Below, in pieces: positions 1 to 12,805 of a stretch of DNA of 60,000 bases. The first letter of the stretch is position 1; every line of letters begins with the position of its first letter. The DNA comes from Hydractinia symbiolongicarpus (Eukaryota; Cnidaria; Hydrozoa; Anthoathecata; Hydractiniidae). A program made the position numbers and the translations under genes. Location: NCBI RefSeq assembly GCF_029227915.1, contig NC_079876.1, positions 11,348,001 to 11,408,000 on the forward strand, written 5' to 3'. The notes below the pieces were generated by a model, which ran no database searches, was not told the origin of the DNA, and saw only the letters and a list, made by a program, of their open reading frames with translations.

Positions 1-2716
1 GATACTTCTACGCCAAGAACTGTAAGGGTGTACAGAATAATTCAGGCATCCATACCTGATTTTTTCTGTAGCCCCCATGGCGTACCCGGATATTTGTACG
101 CCCAGGACTGTGGGGGGGGGGGTACAGAATAATTCAGGCATCCATACCTGATTTTTTCTGTACCCCCTATGGGGTTGCCATATATTTGCACGCCCAGAAC
201 TGTAGGGGGTACAGAATAATAGATTTTTTCTGTACCCCCTGTGGCGTTGCCAGATATTGTACGCCTAGAACTGTAGGGGGGTACAGAATAATTCAGGCAT
301 CCATACCTGATTTTTTCTGTACACCCCATGGCGTACCCAGATATTTGTACGCCCAGAACTGTAGGGGGGTACAGAATAATTCAGGCATCCATACCTGATT
401 TTTTCTGTACCCCCTTCGCCGTTGCCAGATACTTCTACGCCAAGAACTGTAAGGGTGTACAGAATAATTCAGGCATCCATACCTGATTTTTTCTGTAGCC
501 CCCATGGCGTACCCGGATATTTGTACGCCCAGGACTGTGGGGGGGGGGGGGGGTACAGAATAATTCAGGCATCCATACCTGATTTTTTCTGTACCCCCTA
601 TGGGGTTGCCATATATTTGCACGCCCAGAACTGTAGGGGGTACAGAATAATTCAGGCATTCATACCTGATTTTTTCTGTACCCCCTATGGCGTTGCCAGA
701 TATTGTACGCCTAGAACTGTAGGGGGGTACAGAATAATTCAGGCATTAATACCTGATTTTTTCTGTACCCCCTATGACGTTGCCAGACATTTGCACGCCT
801 AGAACTGTAGGGGGGTACAGAATAATTCCAGCATCCATACCTGATTTTTTCTGTACCCCCCATGGCGTACCCAGATATTTGCACGCCCAGAACTGTAGGG
901 GGTACAGATTAATTCAGGCATTCATAGCTGATTTTTTCTGTACCCCTTATGGCGTTACCAGATGTTTGTACGCCCAGCACTGTAGGGGGTACAGAATAAT
1001 TCAGGCATTCATACGTGATTTTTTTTGTACCCCCTATGGCGTTGCCAGATGTTTGTACGACCAGCACTGTAGGGGGGTACAGAATAATTCAGGCATCCAT
1101 ACCTGATTTTTTCTGTACCCCCTATGACGTTGCCAGATATTTGCACGCCCAGAACTGTAGGGGGTACAGAATAATTCAGGCATTCATACCTGATTTTTTC
1201 TGTACCCCCTATGGCGTTGCCAGATATTGTACGCCTAGAACTGTAGGGGGGTACAGTATAATTCAGGCATTAATACCTGATTTTTTCTGTACGCTCTATG
1301 GCGTTGCCAGATATTTATACGCCCAAAACAGTAGGGGGGTACAGGATAATTCAGGGATCCATACCTGATTTTTTCTGTACCCTCTATGGCGTTGCCAGAT
1401 ATTTGCACGCCCAGAACTGTAGGGGGGTACAGAATAATTCAGCCATTCATACCTGATTTTTTCTGTACCCCCTGTGGCGTTGCCAGATATTGTACGCCTA
1501 GAACTGTAGGGGGGTACAGAATAATTCAGGCATCCATACCTGATTTTTTCTGTACCCCCCATGGCGTACCCAGATATTTGTACGCCCAGAACTGTAGGGG
1601 GGTACAGAATAATTCAGGCATCCATACCTGATTTTTTCTGTTCCCCCTTCGCCGTTGCCAGATACTTCTACGCCAAGAACTGTAAGGGTGTGCCGAATAA
1701 TTCAGGCATCCATACCTGATTTTTTCTGTAGCCCCCATGGCGTACCCGGATATTTGCACGCCCAGAACTGTGGGGGGGGGGGGGGTACAGAATAATTCAG
1801 GCATCCATACCTGATTTTTTCTGTACCCCCTATGGGGTTGCCATATATTTGCACGCCCAGAACTGTAGGGGGTACAGAATAATTCAGGCATTCATACCTG
1901 ATTTTTTCTGTACCCCCTATGGCGTTGCCAGATATTGTACGCCTAGAACTGTAGGGGGGTACAGAATAATTCAGGCATTAATACCTGATTTTTTCTGTAC
2001 CCCTTATGGCGTTACCAGATGTTTGTACGCCCAGCACTGTAGGGGGTACAGAATAATTCAGGCATTCCTACGTGATTTTTTTTGTACCCCCTATGGCGTT
2101 GCCGGATGTTTGTACGACCAGCACTGTAGGGGGGTACAGAATAATTCAGGCATCCATACCTGATTTTTTCTGTACCCCCTATGACGTTGCCAGATATTTG
2201 CACGCCCAGAACTGTAGGGGGTACAGAATAATTCAGGCATTCATACCTGATTTTTTCTGTACCCCCTATGGCGTTGCCAGATATTGTACGCCTAGAACTG
2301 TAAGGGGGTACAGAATAATTCAGGCATTAATACCTGATTTTTTCTGTACCCCCTATGGCGTTGCCAGATATTTATACGCTCAACACAGTAGGGGGGTACA
2401 GGATAATTCAGGCATCCATACCTGATTTTTTCTGTACCCTCTATGGCGTTGCCAGATATTTGCACGCCCAGAACTGTAGGGGGGTACAGAATAATTCAGG
2501 CATTCATACCTGATTTTTTCTGTACCCCCTGTGGCGTTGCCAGATATTGTACGCCTAGAACTGTAGGGGGTACAGAATAATTCAGGCATCCATACCTGAT
2601 TTCTTCTGTACCCCCCATGGCGTACCCAGATATTTGTACGCCCAGAACTGTAGGGGGGTACAGAATAATTCAGGCATCCATACCTGATTTTTTCTGTACC
2701 CCCTTCGCCGTTGCCA

Positions 2717-5700
2717 GATACTTCTACGCCAAGAACTGTAAGGGTGTACAGAATAATTCAGGCATCCATACCTGATTTTTTCTGTAGCCCCCATGGCGTA
2801 CCCGGATATTTGTACGCCCAGAACTGTGGGGGGGGGGGTACAGAATAATTCAGGCATTCATACCTGATTTTTTCTGTACCCCCTATGGCGTTGCCAGATA
2901 TCGTACGCCTAGAACTGTAAGGGGGTACAGAATAATTCAGGTATTAATACCTGATTTTTTCTGTACCCCCTATGGCGTTGCCAGATATTTATACGCCCAA
3001 AACAGTAGGGGGGTACAGAATAATTCAGGCATTCATACCTGATTTTTTCTGTACCCCCTATGGCGTTGCCAGATATTTGCACGCCCAGAACTGTAGGGGG
3101 TACAGAATAATTCAGGCATTCATACCTGATTTTTTCTGTAACCCCTATGGCGTTGCCAGATATTGTACGCCTAGAACTGTAGGGGGGTACAGAATAATTC
3201 AGGCATTAATACCTGATTTTTTCTGTACCCCCTATGACGTTGCCAGACATTTATACGCCCAAAACTGTAGGGGGGTACAGAATAATTCAGGCATCCATAC
3301 CTGATTTTTTCTGAACCCTCTATGGCGTTGCCAGATATTTGCACGCCCAGAACTGTAGGGGTGTACAGAATAATTCAGGCATCCATACCTGATTTTTTCT
3401 GTACCCCCCATGGCGTACCCAGATATTTGTACGCCCAGAACTGTAGGGGGTACAGAATAATTCAGGCATTCATACGTGATTTCTTCTGTACCCTCTTTGC
3501 CGTTGCCAGATACTTCTACGCCCAGAACTGTAAGGGGGTACAGAATAATTCAGGCATCCATACCTGATTTTTTCTGTACCCCCCATGGCGTACCCAGATA
3601 TTTGTACGCCCAGAACTGTAGGGGGGTACAGAATAATTCAGGCATCCATACCTGATTTTTTCTGTACCCCCTATGGCGTTGCCAGATATTGTACGCCTAG
3701 AACTGTAGGGGGGTAAAGAATAATTCAGGCATTAATACCTGATTTTTTCTGTACCCCCTATGGCGTTGCCAGATATTTATACGCCCAAAACAGTAGGGGG
3801 GTACAGGATAATTCAGGCATCCATACCTGATTTTTTCTGTACCCTCCATGGCGTTGCCAGATATTTGCACGCCCAGAACTGTAGGGGGGTACAGAATAAT
3901 TCAGGCATTCATACCTGATTTTTTCTGTAGCCCCTGTGGCGTTGCCAGATATTGTACGCCTAGAACTGTAGGGGGGTACAGAATAATTCAGGCATCCATA
4001 CCTGATTTTTTCTGTACCCCCCATGGCGTACCCAGATATTTGTACGCCCAGAACTGTAGGGGGGGTACAGAATAATTCAGGCATCCATACGTGATTTTTT
4101 CTGTACCCCCTATGGCGTTGCCAGATATTTGCACGCCCAGAACTGTAGGAGGTACAGAATAATTCAGGCATTCATACCTGATTTTTTCTGTACCCCCTGT
4201 GGCGTTGCCAGATATTGTACGCCTTGAACTGTAGGGGGGTACAGAATAATTCAGGCTTCCATACTTGATTTTTTCTGTACCCCCCATGGCGTACCCAGAT
4301 ATTTGTACGCCCTGAACTGTAGGGGGGTACAGAATAATTCAGGCATCCATACGTGATTTTTTCTGTACGCCCTATGGCGTTGCCAGATATTTGCACGCCC
4401 AGAACTGTATGGGGTACAGAATAATTCAGGCATTCATACCTGATTTTTTCTGTACCCCCTATGGCGTTGCCAGATATTGTACGCCTAGAACTGTAGGGGG
4501 GTACAGAATAATTCAGGCATTAATACCTGATTTTTTCTTTACCCCCTATGACGTTGCCAGACATTTATACGCCCAAAACTGTAGGGGGGTACAGAATAAT
4601 TCAGGCATCCATACCTGATTTTTTCTGTACCCTCTATGGCGTTGCCAGATATTTGCACGCCCAGAACTGTAGGGGGGTACAGAATAATTCAGGCATTCAT
4701 ACCTGATTTTTTCTGTACACCCTATCGCGTTGCCAGATATTTGCACGCCCAGAACTGTAGGGGGTACAGAATAATTCAGGCATTCATACCTGATTTTTTC
4801 TGTACCCCTATGGCGTTGCCGGATAGTGTGCGCCTAGAACTGTAGGGGGATACAGAATAATTCAGGCATTAATACCTGACTTTTTTTGTACCCCCTATGG
4901 CGTTACCAGATATTTGTACGCCCAGAATTGTAGGTGGGTACAGAATAATTCAGGCATCCATACCTGATTATTTCTGTACCCCTTATGACGTTACCAGATG
5001 TTTGTACGCCCAGCACTGTAGGGGGTACAGAATAATTCAGGCATTCATACGTGATTTTTTTTGTGCCCCCTATGGCGTTGCCAGATATTTGTACGCCCAG
5101 AACTGTAGGGGGGTACAGAATAATTCAGGCATCCATACCTGATTTTTTCTGTACCCCCTTCGCCGTTGCCAGATACTTCTACGCCAAGAACTGTAAGGGT
5201 GTACAGAATAATTCAGGCATCCATACCTGATTTTTTCTGTAGCCCCCATGGCGTACCCGGATATTTGTACGCCCAGAACTGTGGGGGGGGGGGGGGGGTA
5301 CAGAATAATTCAGGCATCCATACCTGATTTTTTCTGTACCCCCTATGGGGTTGCCATATATTTGCACGCCCAGAACTGTAGGGGGTACAGAATAATTCAG
5401 GCATTCATACCTCATTTTTTCTGTACCCCCTATGGCGTTGCTAGATATTGTACGCCTAGAACTGTAGGGGGGTACAGAATAATTCAGGCATTAATACCTG
5501 ATTTTTTATGTACCCCCTGTGACGTTGCCAGACATTTATACGCCCAAAACTGTAGGGGGGTACAGAAAAATTCAGGCATCCATACCTGATTTTTTCTGTA
5601 CCCTCTATGACGTTGCCAGATATTTGCAGGCCCAGAACTGTAGGGGGGTACAGAATAATTCAGGCATTCATACCTGATTTTTTCTGTACCCCCTGTGGCG

Positions 5701-6840
5701 TTGCCAGATATTTGCACGCCCAGAACTGTAGGGGGTACAGAATAATTCAGGCATTCATACCTGATTTTTTCTGTACCCCCTATGGCGTTGCCAGATATCG
5801 TACGCCTAGAACTGTAGGGGGTACAGAATAATTCAGGCATTAATACCTGATTTTTTCTGTACCCCCTATGGCGTTGCCAGATATTTATACGCCCAAAACA
5901 GTAGGGGGGTACAAGATAATTCAGGCATCCATACCTGATTTTTTCTGTACCCTCTATGGCGTTGCCAGATATTTGCACGACCAGAACTGTAGGGGGGTAC
6001 AGAATAATTCAGGCATTCATACCTGATTTTTTCTGTACCCCCTGTGGCGTTGCCAGATATTGTACGCCTAGAACTGTAGGGGGGTACAGAATAATTCAGG
6101 CATCCATACCTGATTTTTTCAGTACCCCCCATGGCGTACCCAGATATTTGTACGCCCAGAACTGTAGGGGGGTACAGAATAATTCAGGCATCCATACCTG
6201 ATTTTTTCTGTACCCCCTATGGGGTTGCCATATATTTGAACGCCCAGAACTGTAGGGGGTACAGAATAATTCAGGCATTCATACCTGATTTTTTCTGTAC
6301 CCCCTATGGCGTTGCCAGATATTGTACGCCTAGAACTGTAGGGGGGTACAGAATAATTCAGGCATTAATACCTGATTTTTTCTGTACCCCTTATGACGTT
6401 GCCAGACATTTATACGCCCAAAACTGTAGGGGGTACAGAATAATTCAGGCATCCATACCTGATTTTTTCTGTACCCTCTATGGCGTTGCCAGGTATTTGC
6501 ACGCCTAGAACTGTAGGGGTGTACAGAATAATTCCGGCATCCATACCTGATTTTTTCTGTACCCCCCATGGCGTACCCAGATATTTGCACGCCCAGAACT
6601 CTAGGGGGTACAGATTAATTCAGGCATTCATACCTGATTTTTTCTGTACCCCCTATGGCGTTGCCAGATATTGTACGCCTAGAACTGTAGGGGGGCACAG
6701 AATAATTCAGGCATTAATACCTGATTTTTTCTGTACCCCTTATGGCGTTACCAGATGTTTGTACGCCCAGAACTGTAGGGGGTACAGAATAATTCAGGCC
6801 TTCATACGAGATTTTTTTTGTACCCCCTATGGCGTTGCCA
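2717..6840. repeat. 4.1-kb satellite duplication, copy 1
   Basis: About 47 monomers whose order and private variants recur in 6841-10970 at an offset of 4124-4130 bp. The offset changes at the poly-G tract, which is longer in copy 2. Shared private variants include TTCTGAACCCTC, CTGTAACCCCTATGG and CTTCCATACTTG. Both copies begin at a monomer with GATACTTCTACGCC. Only scattered single-base differences are visible, for example CAGTACCCCCC at 6120 against CTGTACCCCCC at 10250. Confidence 0.9.
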
Positions 6841-9800
6841 GATACTTCTACGCCAAGAACTGTAAGGGTGTACAGAATAATTCAGGCATCCATACCTGAT
6901 TTTTTCTGTAGCCCCCATGGCGTACCCGGATATTTGTACGCCCAGAACTGTGGGGGGGGGGGGGGGGGTACAGAATAATTCAGGCATTCATACCTGATTT
7001 TTTCTGTACCCCCTATGGCGTTGCCAGATATCGTACGCCTAGAACTGTAAGGGGGTACAGAATAATTCAGGTATTAATACCTGATTTTTTCTGTACCCCC
7101 TATGGCGTTGCCAGATATTTATACGCCCAAAACAGTAGGGGGGTACAGAATAATTCAGGCATTCATACCTGATTTTTTCTGTACCCCCTATGGCGTTGCC
7201 AGATATTTGCACGCCCAGAACTGTAGGGGGTACAGAATAATTCAGGCATTCATACCTGATTTTTTCTGTAACCCCTATGGCGTTGCCAGATATTGTACGC
7301 CTAGAACTGTAGGGGGGTACAGAATAATTCAGGCATTAATACCTGATTTTTTCTGTACCCCCTATGACGTTGCCAGACATTTATACGCCCAAAACTGTAG
7401 GGGGGTACAGAATAATTCAGGCATCCATACCTGATTTTTTCTGAACCCTCTATGGCGTTGCCAGATATTTGCACGCCCAGAACTGTAGGGGTGTACAGAA
7501 TAATTCAGGCATCCATACCTGATTTTTTCTGTACCCCCCATGGCGTACCCAGATATTTGTACGCCCAGAACTGTAGGGGGTACAGAATAATTCAGGCATT
7601 CATACGTGATTTCTTCTGTACCCTCTTTGCCGTTGCCAGATACTTCTACGCCCAGAACTGTAAGGGGGTACAGAATAATTCAGGCATCCATACCTGATTT
7701 TTTCTGTACCCCCCATGGCGTACCCAGATATTTGTACGCCCAGAACTGTAGGGGGGTACAGAATAATTCAGGCATCCATACCTGATTTTTTCTGTACCCC
7801 CTATGGCGTTGCCAGATATTGTACGCCTAGAACTGTAGGGGGGTAAAGAATAATTCAGGCATTAATACCTGATTTTTTCTGTACCCCCTATGGCGTTGCC
7901 AGATATTTATACGCCCAAAACAGTAGGGGGGTACAGGATAATTCAGGCATCCATACCTGATTTTTTCTGTACCCTCCATGGCGTTGCCAGATATTTGCAC
8001 GCCCAGAACTGTAGGGGGGTACAGAATAATTCAGGCATTCATACCTGATTTTTTCTGTAGCCCCTGTGGCGTTGCCAGATATTGTACGCCTAGAACTGTA
8101 GGGGGGTACAGAATAATTCAGGCATCCATACCTGATTTTTTCTGTACCCCCCATGGCGTACCCAGATATTTGTACGCCCAGAACAGTAGGGGGGGTACAG
8201 AATAATTCAGGCATCCATACGTGATTTTTTCTGTACCCCCTATGGCGTTGCCAGATATTTGCACGCCCAGAACTGTAGGAGGTACAGAATAATTCAGGCA
8301 TTCATACCTGATTTTTTCTGTACCCCCTGTGGCGTTGCCAGATATTGTACGCCTTGAACTGTAGGGGGGTACAGAATAATTCAGGCTTCCATACTTGATT
8401 TTTTCTGTACCCCCCATGGCGTACCCAGATATTTGTACGCCCTGAACTGTAGGGGGGTACAGAATAATTCAGGCATCCATACGTGATTTTTTCTGTACGC
8501 CCTATGGCGTTGCCAGATATTTGCACGCCCAGAACTGTATGGGGTACAGAATAATTCAGGCATTCATACCTGATTTTTTCTGTACCCCCTATGGCGTTGC
8601 CAGATATTGTACGCCTAGAACTGTAGGGGGGTACAGAATAATTCAGGCATTAATACCTGATTTTTTCTTTACCCCCTATGACGTTGCCAGACATTTATAC
8701 GCCCAAAACTGTAGGGGGGTACAGAATAATTCAGGCATCCATACCTGATTTTTTCTGTACCCTCTATGGCGTTGCCAGATATTTGCACGCCCAGAACTGT
8801 AGGGGGGTACAGAATAATTCAGGCATTCATACCTGATTTTTTCTGTACACCCTATCGCGTTGCCAGATATTTGCACGCCCAGAACTGTAGGGGGTACAGA
8901 ATAATTCAGGCATTCATACCTGATTTTTTCTGTACCCCTATGGCGTTGCCGGATAGTGTACGCCTAGAACTGTAGGGGGATACAGAATAATTCAGGCATT
9001 AATACCTGACTTTTTTTGTACCCCCTATGGCGTTACCAGATATTTGTACGCCCAGAATTGTAGGTGGGTACAGAATAATTCAGGCATCCATACCTGATTA
9101 TTTCTGTACCCCTTATGACGTTACCAGATGTTTGTACGCCCAGCACTGTAGGGGGTACAGAATAATTCAGGCATTCATACGTGATTTTTTTTGTGCCCCC
9201 TATGGCGTTGCCAGATATTTGTACGCCCAGAACTGTAGGGGGGTACAGAATAATTCAGGCATCCATACCTGATTTTTTCTGTACCCCCTTCGCCGTTGCC
9301 AGATACTTCTACGCCAAGAACTGTAAGGGTGTACAGAATAATTCAGGCATCCATACCTGATTTTTTCTGTAGCCCCCATGGCGTACCCGGATATTTGTAC
9401 GCCCAGAACTGTGGGGGGGGGGGGGGGGTACAGAATAATTCAGGCATCCATACCTGATTTTTTCTGTACCCCCTATGGGGTTGCCATATATTTGCACGCC
9501 CAGAACTGTAGGGGGTACAGAATAATTCAGGCATTCATACCTCATTTTTTCTGTACCCCCTATGGCGTTGCTAGATATTGTACGCCTAGAACTGTAGGGG
9601 GGTACAGAATAATTCAGGCATTAATACCTGATTTTTTATGTACCCCCTGTGACGTTGCCAGACATTTATACGCCCAAAACTGTAGGGGGGTACAGAAAAA
9701 TTCAGGCATCCATACCTGATTTTTTCTGTACCCTCTATGACGTTGCCAGATATTTGCAGGCCCAGAACTGTAGGGGGGTACAGAATAATTCAGGCATTCA

Positions 9801-10970
9801 TACCTGATTTTTTCTGTACCCCCTGTGGCGTTGCCAGATATTTGCACGCCCAGAACTGTAGGGGGTACAGAATAATTCAGGCATTCATACCTGATTTTTT
9901 CTGTACCCCCTATGGCGTTGCCAGATATCGTACGCCTAGAACTGTAGGGGGTACAGAATAATTCAGGCATTAATACCTGATTTTTTCTGTACCCCCTATG
10001 GCGTTGCCAGATATTTATACGCCCAAAACAGTAGGGGGGTACAAGATAATTCAGGCATCCATACCTGATTTTTTCTGTACCCTCTATGGCGTTGCCAGAT
10101 ATTTGCACGACCAGAACTGTAGGGGGGTACAGAATAATTCAGGCATTCATACCTGATTTTTTCTGTACCCCCTGTGGCGTTGCCAGATATTGTACGCCTA
10201 GAACTGTAGGGGGGTACAGAATAATTCAGGCATCCATACCTGATTTTTTCTGTACCCCCCATGGCGTACCCAGATATTTGTACGCCCAGAACTGTAGGGG
10301 GGTACAGAATAATTCAGGCATCCATACCTGATTTTTTCTGTACCCCCTATGGGGTTGCCATATATTTGAACGCCCAGAACTGTAGGGGGTACAGAATAAT
10401 TCAGGCATTCATACCTGATTTTTTCTGTACCCCCTATGGCGTTGCCAGATATTGTACGCCTAGAACTGTAGGGGGGTACAGAATAATTCAGGCATTAATA
10501 CCTGATTTTTTCTGTACCCCTTATGACGTTGCCAGACATTTATACGCCCAAAACTGTAGGGGGTACAGAATAATTCAGGCATTCATACCTGATTTTTTCT
10601 GTACCCTCTATGGCGTTGCCAGGTATTTGCACGCCTAGAACTGTAGGGGTGTACAGAATAATTCCGGCATCCATACCTGATTTTTTCTGTACCCCCCATG
10701 GCGTACCCAGATATTTGCACGCCCAGAACTCTAGGGGGTACAGATTAATTCAGGCATTCATACCTGATTTTTTCTGTACCCCCTATGGCGTTGCCAGATA
10801 TTGTACGCCTAGAACTGTAGGGGGGCACAGAATAATTCAGGCATTAATACCTGATTTTTTCTGTACCCCTTATGGCGTTACCAGATGTTTGTACGCCCAG
10901 AACTGTAGGGGGTACAGAATAATTCAGGCCTTCATACGAGATTTTTTTTGTACCCCCTATGGCGTTGCCA
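6841..10970. repeat. 4.1-kb satellite duplication, copy 2
   Basis: Direct tandem copy of 2717-6840 with nearly identical sequence. The join is within the GTTGCCAGATA segment shared by all monomers, consistent with unequal exchange between misaligned monomers. After 10970 the sequence continues with a different monomer type (GATGTTTGTACGACC). Confidence 0.9.
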
Positions 10971-12755
10971 GATGTTTGTACGACCAGCACTGTAGGGGGG
11001 TACAGAATAATTCAGGCATCCATACCTTATTTTTTCTGTACCCCCCATGTCGTACCCAGATATTTGTACGCCCAGAACTGTAAGGGGGCACAGAATAATT
11101 CAGGCATCCATACCTGATTTTTTCTGTACCCCCTTCGCCGTTGCCAGATACTTCTACGCCAAGAACTGTAAGGGTGTACAGAAAAATTCAGGATTCCATA
11201 CCTGATTTTTTCTGTAGCCCCCATGGCGTACCCGGATATTTGTACCCCCAGAACTGTGGGGGGGGGGGGGGGGACAGAATAATTCAGGCATCCATACCTG
11301 ATTTTTTCTGTACCCCCTGTGGCGTTGCCAGATATTGTACGCCTAGAACTGTAGGGGGGTACAGAATAATTCAGGCATTAATACCTGATTTTTTCTGTAC
11401 CCCTTATGGCGTTACCAGATGTTTGTACGTCCAGCACTGTAGGGGGTACATAATAATTCAGGCGTTCATACGTGATTTTTTTTGTACCCCCTATGGCGTT
11501 GCCAGATGTTTGTACGACCAGCACTGTAGGGGGGTACAGAATAATTCAGGCATCCATACCTGGTTTTTTCTGTACCCCCTATGACGTTGCCAGATATTTG
11601 AACGCCCAGAACTGTAGGGGGTACAGAATAATTCAGGCATTCATACCTGATTTTTTCTGTACCCCCTATGGCGTTGCCAGATATTGTACGCCTAGAACTG
11701 TAGGGGGGTACAGAATAATTCAGGCATTAATACCTGATTTTTTTTTGTACCCCCTATGGCGTTGCCAGATATTTATACGCCCAAAACAGTAGGGGGGTAA
11801 AGGATAATTCAGGCATCCATACCTGATTTTTTCTGTACCCTCTATGGCGTTGCCAGATATTTGCACGCCCAGAACTGTAGGGGGGTACAGAATAATTCAG
11901 GCATTCATACCTGATTTTTTCTGTACCCCCTGTGGCGTTGCCAGATATTGTACGCCTAGAACTGTAGGGGGGTACAGAATAGTTCAGGCATCCATACCTG
12001 ATTTTTTCTGTACCCTCCATGGCGTACCCAGATATTTGTACGCCCAGAACTGTAGGGGGGTACAGAATAATTCAGGCATACATACCTGATTTTTTCTGTA
12101 CCCCCTATGGCGTTGCCAGATATTTGCACGCCCAGAACTGTAGGGGGTACAGAATAATTCAGGCATTCATACCTGATTTTTTCTGTACCCCCTATCGCGT
12201 TGCCAGATATTGTACGCCTAGAACTGTAGGGAGGGTACAGAATAATTCAAGCATTAATACCTGATTTTTTCTGTACCCCCTATCGCGTTGCCAGATATTT
12301 GCACGCCCAGAACTGTAGGTGGTACAGAATAATTCAGGCATTCATACCTGATTTTTTCTGTACCCCCTATGGCGTTATCAGATATTTGTACGCCCAGAAC
12401 TGTAGGGGGGTACAGAATAATTCAGGCATTCATACCTGATTTTTTCTGTACCCCTTATGGCGTTACCAGATGTCTGTACGCCCAGCACTGTAGGGGGTAC
12501 AGAATAATTCAGGCATTCATACGTGATTTTTTTTGTACCCCCTATGGCGTTGCCAGATGTTTGTACGACCAGCACTGCAGGGGGTACAGAATAATTCAGG
12601 CATTCATACGTGATTTCATCTGTACCCCCTTTGCCGTTGCCAGATACTTCTACGCCCAGAACTGTAAGGGGATACAGAATAATTCAGGCATCCATACCTG
12701 ATTTTTTCTGTACCCCCCATGGCGTACCCAGATATTTGTACGCCCAGAACTGTAG

Positions 12756-12805
12756 GGGGGTACAGAATAATTCAGGCATCCATACCTGATTTTTTCTGTA
12801 CCCCC
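12756..12805. repeat. Representative monomer palindrome (hairpin unit)
   Basis: One clear example of the palindrome in every monomer. The outer arms GGGGGTACAGAA and TTCTGTACCCCC are perfect 12-bp reverse complements. The inner arms TAATTCAGG and CCTGATTTT pair at seven of nine positions with two T-T mismatches, and the loop is CATCCATA. The total is a stem of about 21 bp in 50 bp. Most changes between monomers that I noticed fall in the loop or spacer. Some monomers carry CGTGA instead of CCTGA, which breaks one pair. The palindrome is flanked by TA on both sides. Confidence 0.9.
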
